This document shows, one piece after another, positions 54,272-63,130 of a stretch of DNA of 64,000 nt (position 1 is the first letter of the stretch; each line of letters starts with the position of its first letter). The notes beneath the pieces were generated by a model. The model had not been told where the DNA came from, did no database searches, and was given only the letters and a program-made list of their open reading frames with translations. Source of the DNA: Bimuria novae-zelandiae CBS 107.79. Taxonomy: Eukaryota > Ascomycota > Dothideomycetes > Pleosporales > Didymosphaeriaceae. The translations under genes were made by a program, and so were the position numbers. The DNA is taken from NCBI GenBank assembly GCA_010015655.1, contig ML976681.1:190621-254620 (forward strand). Reading direction: 5' to 3'.

Positions 54272-55606
54272 CTAGTGTTCTGAGCGAATAGCCTTACCGC
54301 CGTTGGTCGCTAGTTGCTTGCACCGAGATAGCATCTCAGAAATTAACCTACGTATTTCTGTGAGCGTAATCATAGCCTATTCTTGTACGAGGATCTCCTT
54401 AAGATGCTGCTTTGTACCATCCCATATAGTCTCGGGCGGCAGGGGACTGTTAAGACGTCTTTTTACGCGTTGTTTAAGGATAAGCCATACGCCTTCTTGT
54501 GGATTGAGATCCGGCGACTGGCCTGGATGGAGTAGTGTACGGATCCAATTCACATCCTTGAGTTTTCTAGAGACGTTGTTGAAGGACTTTGTGCCATGAG
54601 ATGGGTCGTTATCCTCCTGTAGGAGCCACTCCCGCTGCTCTATTGTAGCACCTATACGAGCCTGTTGTACAGCGTCTATATACGACAGCAATATGTGCTC
54701 TGTGTAGTACTCTTAAGTCATATAATGGCCGCCGACGTCTCCCTCAATAGCTAGAGGGCATTTAAGCTCCCACTTAGTAAGCCTTTCCTTATATTTCTGC
54801 TAGGTCTCGTACTTATACTTGTGAGGCCTCTGCAGAGGCTTTGGCAGCGTTAACATGTTAACATCGTCGTTGTAAAAGCCGAGAGGGCCTTTGTAGTACT
54901 AATTTATAGTGGCGTACATATATAACGTTAAAGGAGAGCTCTTCACGGGCTTCCGTACGCCTATATTATTTGTCTTAAGGCGCTTTCCCTCGTAGCGTAG
55001 GATGCTAGGCTTCTGAAAGTCCTCCTCTAGATTAAAATAAGCCTCGTCAGTCCAGTAAACGGCATCCCAGAAGCCAAAGATAGGCTGCCATTCATTAACG
55101 TAGCCGTAGCCTACGCGGAGATACTTATTGTCGAGTGATATCTCCTTCTTTGTGTAGGCTTGTTTATAGACGCCGGCATGGATCCTTGTACGGAGATTGT
55201 GCTCTAAGGCACGCTTTGTAAGTGGTATATCATTCGTACGGATCTATACGCCTAAGGATTTGTCTCTAACGGGGTTTATAGCGTCGTCCATCAAAGCTCT
55301 GAGCGTCGACTCATCTACATGCCATGGATGCCTAAGCTTTGTATATTTTTCCTGGCTCTTACGCTTGCGTACGCGTCGACAGTCGTTGTATTTCTTAAAC
55401 TCCTTTATCTAGCGATAGCCTGTAGACTTTCCTATGCCATGCTGGGCACAGATATCGCGAAAAGGGGTAACATTGTTGTTATGCTGTATAGCCTCAAAAA
55501 ATCGTGAACGCTCCTCTGTATTAGGCTCTTTGAGGACGGCATGTTGTACAGGCGTACGAGGCCTTTCTAACGAGCTATTAATCGTCTTATTTAAACGTAA
55601 TTTCAT
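54272..55606 (-). pseudogene. Tc1/mariner-type transposase (445 codons, about five stops)
   Basis: The frame runs from MKLRLNKTINSSLERPRTP (55606) to a stop at 54272. The N-terminal helix-turn-helix part contains VTPFRDICAQHGIGKSTGYR (55466-55409). The DDE domain follows: YWTDEAYF near 55056-55036 (first Asp), LLQEDNDPSHG near 54624-54592 (second Asp) and HPGQSPDLNPQEGVW near 54537-54493 (Glu). I count 38 residues between second Asp and Glu, longer than the 34 of classical Tc1. It would cut and paste the element. Five internal TAG/TAA codons (after TGYR at 55408, in IN-YY, ET-QK, MT-EYY and after LVQE) are single-base changes from Trp or Gln codons. No frameshift is seen. Confidence 0.9.
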
Positions 55607-55682
55607 AGTGTTATAGACGTTAACGTTAATGTTGACAATGGCGAGATTTGGTGTTAAGTGCGGGGTGCTGACTCATTAGAAA

Positions 55683-55711
55683 GTGTCCCACGAATTAGTG
55701 CAGGGGGTGGT
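55683..55711 (-). repeat. right TIR of the Tc1-type element
   Basis: It ends cagggggtggt and is followed by GCTTTC. It pairs with 54087-54115. Confidence 0.93.
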
Positions 55712-55717
55712 GCTTTC

Positions 55718-56890
55718 TCCTGCGGATTAGTAATATAGCGCCCCTCATAGGCCAGCGGCGGGTCTAGTCTTGTTGGCTCTAGCTTATGCTAGCCTATAAT
55801 TTAAAAGAGGTCGGAGTCCTCCTTTACGCTATTAATAGTATGTTGCTAGTATTATCTCTTAGCCTTTTTTACTATAGTTAGAAAGCTGCGAGTCTCTGGG
55901 GTCTAGGTGCTTATATAGCCCTATCTAGACTTAAGGTGCAGGCGCCTAGCGTTAGCGCACTTATCTATCTACTAAGGTACCGCCTTCTTGCTATCCCTCT
56001 TTAGGCAGCTAGTTTTACGTAGAGTATTTTAGAGTAATAAGGTTAGCGCTGCGGCGTACTCTTCTACCTAGCGTAGGTTAGAGGCCGCTACTATTAAGGG
56101 TAGCTATAGCATACCTATTACGACTAGCTAGGTAAAGGGAAGAAGCTTCTTTTTAAGAAGCCTAAGACGATATTATTCGTGGCTTAGTGTACCTCTATCT
56201 AGTAGTATTATAACTAAGGTAGCGTAGTTAGAGCTATAGTGCAGGTTGTCGCGCACCTTTATCTTAGCAAAGGCGATATTAGAGAAGCTAAGGTCTAAAA
56301 CGTGGCTAGCTTTATAGGTGGCTCTACTAGGTTCTCTAATATAGTCTATGCCGCTAACTGTGGCCTAGCGCGCAAGCTCGGCGCTATCTTATAAGGTAGT
56401 AATACTAGGCTTAAATATATCGTGCTTAGTGTTAAAGTCTCCCCCTACTAGGCATCTTACTAGGGGGGTGAGGCCTATAATATACTCTAGGACTAGTGTG
56501 GTCTAAGGCTGCCTATAGATATTAAGGATAAAGACCCTGTTAACCTAAATCTATTATCTATCCCTGTCCTATAGGGGCGCTATAGTCGTGATGTAGAGCT
56601 GTGCGCCTTTTAGCGTATAGATAAGGACTCTAGATCTCTATATCTCCCTGTGCTAGGGGTCGTCTTAGCTATTAATAGGTAGGTATAGTTAGTAGCTTAG
56701 GTAGTTTAAGGTGCAGGTGCTAGGCTACGTGGCCAGCTCCTATATACATACTACGTTAATACCTTCTTAAAAAGTAAGTTCTAGGGCTGTAATATAGCTA
56801 GGCGAGCTTCGCCCTACATTTGTCTAGCTAACCTATATATTACGCTCCCTAAGGGGAGTCCTTTGTCTCTGTAAGGGTGTATTTAATATA
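55718..56890 (-). pseudogene. LINE-1 ORF2, AP-endonuclease part (broken)
   Basis: The minus-strand frame starts near 56870 and contains QEGINVVCIQELAT at 56766-56730 (catalytic Glu), the substrate-side segment RSRVLIYTLKGAQLYITTIAP near 56640-56580, GGDFNTKHD at about 56448-56421 and the C-terminal LDLSFSNIAFAKIKVRDNLHYSSNYATL near 56315-56230 as broken pieces, where the last His/Asp pair is mutated to Tyr/Asn. Endonuclease/exonuclease/phosphatase fold enzymes of this kind nick the target DNA for LINE integration. The linker to RT (KLLPFTQLVVIGM near 56150) and the segment before the Tc1-type element follow. Stops are many but the domain is unmistakable. Confidence 0.9.
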
Positions 56891-57989
56891 AGAGATTATT
56901 CTCGTTACTTATACTTATATCTCTCTTTAATAAGGATAAAGCTATATAATTTTAAGGTAGCGCAACGCTGCGCGCCAATATTACTACTAGATTTAGGTTT
57001 CTAGGGATATAAGTAGAGCGTTATAGGCGGGTAAAAGGCCTTATTAACGCCTCTATTCTTAGGTTACGTCGCTTATTAGCGTTTGCTGGCGTTGTTACTG
57101 CACCTGCTAAATATAAGCTAAAGGCAGTAAGGGCACTATATAGGCCATTACGAAGCTCTAGTTAGCTATCCTAGGCTACCGCAGTTGCTACCTCTGTTTT
57201 AGTACCTAGGAACGGGCGGTTAGCGTGCTTATAAACCTAGTAACTAGCGCGGTGGTATATACCTATCTCCCTTCTTGTTAGCCTAATAACCTGCTTGTTA
57301 ACTTGGCGAGGCGCTGCCAGGCAGTTAATATGCCCTACCTAATATAGGCTAAGATAGTTAGCGCACTGCACTAAATAGGTGTATTCTAAGCCTAGGGGGC
57401 CTGTGTAGTCCTCTTATTTCTTACCATAGTTGTTACAGCGGGGGAGGCGCACGCATTTTAGTGGGTTATAGTAGCCCTAGTAGCCTAGGTCGTGTTATTA
57501 TATAGCTAGGGTCTTAGTAATCTCCCTTAAGGCGCTACTACTACCTAAGAGCCTAAATTATCGCACTTTCTTTATAAAGGAGATAATCTAGGTAATAGTT
57601 CTGTCTTTATTAGTGCTATGCCTTAACTGTCTATAGTTAGTAGGCAGTGAGCCTGTTTATATAGCTACCTTATCCTTTATTATATCGTGTGTAACTAGCA
57701 CCTCTAGGCCTAGCAAGAATTAGTACGCGCTAGGGACGTTAGGTATAGTATAGTTAAACTATTTTTATAGTAGCTTAGCTATACTACCTTTTATAGCGCT
57801 TATTATTAAATCTTTCTTTTCCTGTTCTATAAGGCTGTCTCTTATCTTATTATTAGCAGGGGTAACGGCCTATCCTATCCTAGTCTTTAAGGCGCTAGAT
57901 ATGGCGCTAAGGTTAAGGCCTAGCGTGTCGCAAATAGCCTTTCTAATTATATATAATAAGCTTTATAAGAGCCGCTCTAGCGCAGGCAT
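56891..57989 (-). pseudogene. LINE-1 ORF1 (gag-like, zinc knuckles, broken)
   Basis: An ATG at 57989 starts MPALERLL, followed by SLLYIIRKAICDTLGLNLSA near 57960-57900, a Ser/Ala-rich part and SAYQFLLGLEVLVTHDIIKD near 57730-57670. The region near 57460-57310 has the Cys/His pattern of CCHC knuckles (VRLPRCNNYGK; YLVQCANYLSLYQVGHINCLAAPRQ as broken pieces), of which some cysteines are now tyrosine. Proteins of this kind bind LINE RNA and accompany it to the nucleus. The frame runs on through basic sequence to about 56890. The pogo-type fragment lies 58 bp upstream of the ATG. Confidence 0.83.
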
Positions 57990-58047
57990 AGTAATAAGGA
58001 TCCTAGGGTCCTTAGTATTGCTTTAACTATAATAGGTGTGTTTATTA

Positions 58048-58970
58048 CCGTGTCCGTGCGCGTAATGCCCGGATTCGCGTAATGCCCGCGCAACACCATA
58101 AACGCTCTATTAGAAATAAGGCTATAGAGCCACCCACGATTAATATTATCACGAGATTTTCTTATAGAGTAGTAAGTTAATAGCTGCGATTCATTTGCAC
58201 TATTTAAATCTATTTAGAAGCTTGATGTCGCGACCGCTGCGTGTAGATTTGGTTAGGGCAGCAGATGCGCCCTCTGAGGCCTCCCCAATATCTACAGCAC
58301 TAATAACACGTTTTTGACGCTTTCTGCTCTGTAGAGATGGCTGAGAGGCCTTTCTCTTACCCTTTTGGGATAGTTGTAGAGCTTTTTCTGCATCGCGGGC
58401 AGACTTTTGGGCAGCGCGCTAAGCTGCCTTTTTGGCTCTCTCCTTCTCCTTTGCCTTCTTAGCTGCCTCTCGCGCATCACGCTTTTCCTGCTATATTTTC
58501 TCCTTATATAGCTTAGCTACCTTCTTTAGCTTTACTATTTTTACTTTTTAAAGCTACTACTACTTATCCTCTTGCTCCTTAATAGATTAACAAACACGTG
58601 CCTCCCTCACCTTCCTTAGTGACTATAAGATAGCCCTACTATAATACTCCTAGCGCTGTTAAAGATCTAGAGTCTTGCCTTTCTTTCTACGCTTCTCCTT
58701 AGTAGATAGTGCTTGCTTAATCCCATCCATCTCATGTTTAAGTAGCTCATTTTGGACAGATAGGTGGTGGAGCGATTAACGAATCTTCTTTGTATCTTCA
58801 CTACCCTGATCCTTCACTGCTAATCGTATAAGCCTATCCATCTTTCTCCAATCATGATTGCTAAGCCCTGATGAGGAGTTATCGCCTGATTCTTAATCCT
58901 GGGTGAACCTATCAAGGATAGGATTAGGATTAGGTAGTTGGTTGGTTGGTTAGTATTTATTTTACGTCTC
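58048..58970 (-). mobile_element. Pogo-2: 5'-truncated pogo-type element
   Basis: The right end begins CCGTGTCCGTGCGCG at 58048, directly after TA (58046-58047), and resembles the start of the Pogo-1 TIR (CCGTGCCCGTGC). It carries two copies of gcgtaatgcccg (about 58059 and 58078). The minus-strand transposase C-terminus follows. The rest of the transposase and the other TIR are missing. It sits in the 5' region of LINE-1, and the second LINE lies on its far side. Confidence 0.75.
58198..58965 (-). pseudogene. Pogo-2 transposase, C-terminal part (broken)
   Basis: Read on the minus strand from about 58960: SNHDWRKMDRLIRLAVKDQGSED (58862-58795) as broken pieces, then SLHHLSVQNELLKHEMDGI near 58775-58720, a long basic coiled coil (KEKRRKKGKTLDL near 58700; EKRDAREAAKKAKEKERAKKAA-type sequence near 58480-58420; SQKGKRKASQPS near 58360) and the typical last motif SGRDIKLLNRFK at 58235-58200. 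This is the C-terminal tail of fungal pogo/Fot1 transposases. The catalytic DDE domain is absent. Stops are few. The family call rests on the tail and on the adjacent terminal repeat. Confidence 0.82.
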
Positions 58971-59263
58971 TTTAATAGGGATTAAGTCCACTATCTCGCC
59001 TCCCGAAGGGCATATACGACGTGCTAAGCTATAGAATTATAGTGCTAATATACTACCCTAGAAAGCATTTCTTGCCTGCGCGGGTATTACTACCATTTTA
59101 GAACTATAGCTCCCCTTCCAGTTAGGGAGGCTAAGCGTTATATGTATATTAGGGTGGTTTCCTTGCATTTTAAGGCATCTATATGCTAAGAGAGAGAGAG
59201 CAAGTGTGTGTGTATGTGTGTGTGTGTGTAGGGGGAGGGGAAAGAGAGGAAGAGGGGTGGGGA
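58971..59263. repeat. unassigned boundary with microsatellites
   Basis: Nothing coding is recognised between Pogo-2 and LINE-2. There is a GGTT run just before it (about 58940-58952), a GA run (59190-59200), a GT run of about 26 bases (59204-59229) and a purine-rich G/A stretch (59230-59263). The purine/GT tract may be the 3' tail of LINE-2 or an old insertion scar. Confidence 0.6.
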
Positions 59264-59299
59264 GTATTATAGCTATTATGCTAGATTTAGTTCTTGCTA

Positions 59300-62180
59300 G
59301 GTGCTGTATTGCTTGTTGCTATTATAAGACTGCAGGAGCTAGCGGGGACAAATCTTGGTATAGTACTATGTGAGTTAGGTAAAGGCTTTAAAGGCCTCTG
59401 GATCCCCCAGCAGCACTGTAGTATACGCCAGGCTGTTAGCCTGGCTGGATAGTAGTGTAGGTGGTCGAAGTAGCCATCTACTAAAGGCCTTTAGGGTCTT
59501 ATGGTAGAGCGCAAGGTGCTCTAGTGTCTTATTCTATTTATATAAGCAGGTAAGGTTTGCATCCTTATAGTTATACTTTTAGTAGTACTAGGCAAAATCC
59601 CCATGTCTAGACTAGATAGAAAGCAGTCTGGCTAGGATAGCTCTTAATAGGTCTAGTTCCTTTAGACTACTACGTGGTGTATAGTCTAGGTGCTAGCTTT
59701 TGTACTATCTAGAGAGTTTATTCTTTTTATTAGACTACTAGATTTACTGTGTATATTGTGATATCTTGCGGGTAATTGTCTTAATGCCTAAAAGTGTAGG
59801 TAGAGTAGCTTTACCTGTTAGGGGTAATAGGTGTTAGGCTTTTAGGTTAGCTAATCTGTCTGCTGTCTTATTTCCTTTAATGCCTAGGTGTTTAGGGGCC
59901 TATTTAATAGAGACGTCGTGAGTCTCTATAGCTCCATGGCACTCTAAAAAGGCCTATTAAGAGGTAGGGGGTAAATCGCCCCTTAGGCACTATATAACTA
60001 AGGTGCTGTCTATACATAGCTAGATTTAATAGGTATTAAACTCTAGTTGTCTTATAGTGTGCTAGAAGCCTCTCCATACTCCTATTGCCTTAGCGTTAAA
60101 GACGTGTAAGGTAGAGTTAAGTGACCCGCGTCTAGTCTATAGTTACTTTCTATTTTAATACACTATAAAGCTATAGGTTACCTGCTTTTCTCCTTCCTTT
60201 GTGTACTGTTTAGAGCCATCTGAGAAGATAGTCACGTCTAGTAGTAAGAGATAGGCCTACTATATATTAAAAGCCTTAGCTATAGTCTTCTTATTTATGC
60301 TAAGCGTTGGGTCAGTTCGGCAGCTAGTTAAGTAGTAAGGGGCTATAAGTGTAGTCCTAAGGATCTCTAGTAGAAGAGATACTATTTATTAGACTTTTAT
60401 CTTAACTTACTAGGGTTATCTAGTTTTTACGCCCTTGTTTACTATATGTACTAATATGCGCCTAGTGAGAGGATAGTCTATATCTATAGTTTATAAGTAG
60501 GTTATAAATCTAAGTTTAGCTTCCTCTAGTGCTACTACTATAGACAGTAGTCCGGCGTCTTAAAAGAGTGTAGCTATAGGGGTTGTTCTCTACGCTAGTA
60601 GAATGCCCCTTACTACTATAGCTAGTGTCTTGTCTATAGTAGCTATGTGCCATCTAATATAAGCGCTAACCTCTTAAGGCCTGCCTAGTTTAAGTGTATG
60701 TGGCTGTTTAGTGCGGCCTCTGTACCAGCATTTAGTCCTATACAGAAGCGACGGGTATACATAGGCAATAGTGGCCTTGCGGAGGGAGCTAGCTAGTAGT
60801 CTATAGGTAGTCCTAGCCAGACTACAAATATAATAGGCTATTCTAGTAGCTTTTACAGTGCGTGTGGCTATATGTTATCTAAAGGTAAGTCTGCGGTTAA
60901 ACCACACTCCTAACTAATATAGGGCTAGCTGGCTATGCTCTCTACTTAGAAGGATAGGGTAGATCGTAAGCTACTTATTTATAACATATAGTAGTGCGTA
61001 GCTACTTCGCTATCTAGTTAGGTGTATTATTTCCTGCTTTTCTAGGGTAAAGGTAACCTTATTAGCCTTACCCCATGCTCTAATCTGCCTTAGATCTAAT
61101 ACTAGAAGCTTAACGTTATTATCTATAGAGTGTAAGATCTGGTATAGATATATATCGTCTGCATATCTAAACCTCCGTTCTGTGTCCATAGATAGTAGCT
61201 CTGCTAGGTACAGTGTATATAGGACAGGGGAGAGAGGCGAGCCTTAGGGTGTGCCATAGGCGACAGGGTAGCTAGGGGTAGTAACCTGTCTAAGGCGGAC
61301 CCGAACCCTCTAGTTAGTGAGGAATAAGTCTACAAAGAGCATAGTCCTTTATGGCCAGCCTTGTTAGGCCATTTAGTGTAGCAGGCGGTTCTTAAGGAGC
61401 GCATTAAAGGCGCCTTAAATATCTAGGGTAACTATAGTAACATGCTTTCCAAGTACCCATGCTGCTTTAGTGTCGTGGGTAAACGCTATAGTAAAGTCTA
61501 CTATAGAGCGCTTTAAAAGGGCGCCACCATACTAGGGGCTAAGGATCTTATGTATTATAGCGGTCTACGTAATTTATCTAGCTACTATTTATTTAAGTCC
61601 CTTTCTAATGCAAGAAAGAAGCGCTATAGGTCTCTAAGAGTAAGGTAATATTTAGTCTATCTTCCCTATCTTTAGTATTATTACTACCTTGGCAAGCTTC
61701 TACTATGCTAGGAAGTAGTTAAGCTCAAGGTATTACTAGAAGATTCTTTGTATAAGTTCCCTAACCTGAGCCTAGTAGGCACGGAGTAGTCGTATAGTAA
61801 AGTAGTTAGTGCCTGGTAAGGTGCTTAAGACCCCTACTATATTTCGTTTAGTTTCCTCTAGTAAGATATGTGTGCTCCACGGGAGGGCATCTGCATTCTT
61901 TTAGTCTAGGTAGTGTCTAAGGTTATCCTCTATTATGTACTAGTTAAGGACTTCCTTTCTAAGAGCCTCTGCCTTCTCTAGGGGGTCTAATATTGTCCTA
62001 TTATTTACAATAAGAGGAGTGTCCTGGTTTTCTAGTGTAAGCTTATACTAGGTAATAATCTTAAATAGGTCCTTATTATCCTTAGCATTATTAATAACAT
62101 GCCTCTAGTACTGCCTCTTAGCCTGTTAAACAGTAGTCTTAAAGGCCTGTCTTTCCTCTAGTAGACTGCCAGAGCAGAGC
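59300..62180 (-). pseudogene. LINE-2 ORF2: RT and RNase H (broken)
   Basis: RT runs from about 62000: LEKAEALRKEVLN near 61980, NIVGVLSTLPGTNYFTIRLL near 61855-61800, TPQGSPLSPVLYTLYLAELL-type sequence near 61250-61195, and the active-site box RYADDIYLYQ at about 61170-61145, with both aspartates intact. The linker reads LTFR then IATRTVKATRIAYYI near 60880-60820. RNase H begins VTIFSDGSKQYTKEGEKQVTY at about 60235-60175 and continues with LHVFNAKAIGVWRGF near 60110-60065, LCIDSTLVI near 60020 and LGIKGNKTADRLA near 59890-59850. After it comes a stop-rich tail to about 59300. TGG and GGA codons are better preserved than in LINE-1, so this copy is less mutated. Confidence 0.88.
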
Positions 62181-63130
62181 AGCCTAGCATGTTTATAGGC
62201 CTAGTAGGTAGTTTTACACTCCTTAGTCTATCATGGTGCAGCGCGGCCTTTCTTACGGTCGAGCTTGCCTGCTATCTATATAGAGTGCTATATGGTCTCT
62301 GTGAGCAGCGTGACGCATTTCTCTAGCTATGCTATATCCTGTGTTGCAAGCAGGTCTAGGATGTTCTAGACACCTATTTCTACTAGCCTAGTAAATTTAG
62401 GTAGGCTTGCCTTAGGGACTCTATAGTAGTACTATTCTAGATGCGGAGTGCCTGGTGTGGAGAGAGGGATAGAGGTTACTATTATCTTATAGTCTAAGCC
62501 GCTGTGCATGCTAGCATTAGCAGCAGACTAGGCAAATAAGATATTAAAAAAGGTAAAGTTAAGGATATAGCTAGCGTAGTGTGTTAGCTGCCCTAGCACA
62601 CTAATATAGTTTATAGACGCGTTAGCAGCCTATCTAGCTAGCTCTACACCTTTATTAGCTATAGTAGCGGTAGGCTTAAAAAATTTATGTTTAGCGTTAA
62701 AGTCTCCTCCTATAAGATAGAGTTAAGGGGGTATAAGATGTGTAACGTATTAGATAACGTGTAAGGTGTGTAGCTATCTATAGTAGTTAAGTATTATTAC
62801 TCTATTTACTACAGCCTATAGCATGTCTGGGTAGTTAAGGCTCTCTTTAGTCTAGTATCGTAGGTGGCATCCTTTACGAATGTAGGTTATTACCCTAGGG
62901 CGGGCTAAGCCTAGTGTGTTAGGGCTATCCTAGGTGCTGATAGGTGCTAGGTGTGTAAAACTAGGGTAGGTAGAAGTTCTTAAGTTAGCACATGTGAAGG
63001 GCTCTTAAACACACATAATATCTATACCCTTCTAAAACGCCACCTCTAGTATTATAATATGCTAAGGTAAGCTCCTGCTAATATTAGCCTAGCATACACG
63101 TAGTTATTTACTTAATAGGCTAGGCTGTTA
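62181..63130 (-). pseudogene. LINE-2 ORF2, AP-endonuclease part (broken)
   Basis: The frame has a degraded start near 63100 (VYARLILAGAYLS), the central strand TYPSFTHLAPISTQDSPNT near 62970-62915, HLIPPQLYLIGGDFNAKHKFF at about 62740-62684 (GGDFN motif intact) and the C-terminal SYILNFTFFNILFAQSAANASMHSGLDYKIIV near 62570-62480 as broken pieces. Then LVEIGVQNILDLLATQDIAQLEKC leads into the RT linker. The enzyme would nick the target DNA. The catalytic Glu strand near 63010 is hard to read because of stops. Domain identity is supported by the same order as in LINE-1. Confidence 0.83.

Larger units (their letters stand above)
54087..55711 (-). mobile_element. Tc1/mariner-type element with an apparent 6-bp target duplication
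   Basis: The element is 1,625 bp with 29-bp TIRs that differ only at two positions (A/G). It is flanked by GCTTTC on both sides (54081-54086 and 55712-55717). Removal of the element and one GCTTTC rejoins the ORF2 frame of LINE-1 precisely, which supports a real 6-bp duplication and not the TA expected for this superfamily. It carries one 445-codon transposase frame on the minus strand. It has fewer stops than its host. Confidence 0.9.
48915..58047 (-). mobile_element. LINE-1: Tad1-type non-LTR retrotransposon
   Basis: On the minus strand the order is 5' region, ORF1 with zinc knuckles, ORF2 with AP-endonuclease, RT and RNase H, and a short tail ending in TAC/CTA repeats at 48915-48933. Two DNA transposons lie inside it. 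Without them about 5.4 kb remain. The 5' end is not defined: at 58046-58047 a pogo-type terminal repeat begins at a TA. The 3' end adjoins Gypsy-C within RNase H. No target duplication can be identified, because the other flank is hidden by later insertions. Confidence 0.9.

Noticed and set aside
54303..54599. Plus-strand open frame of 98 codons, and similar ones at 55197-55412, 55319-55507 and 55434-55616.
   Set aside because: They are the reverse strand of the Tc1-type transposase, which has the recognisable DDE motifs.
54090..55708. TA target duplication for the Tc1-type element, taking the TA inside cccccTAcac as the target.
   Set aside because: It would need a TG/CA at the other end and an inverted accaccccc flank by chance, and would not restore the LINE-1 frame. 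GCTTTC does.
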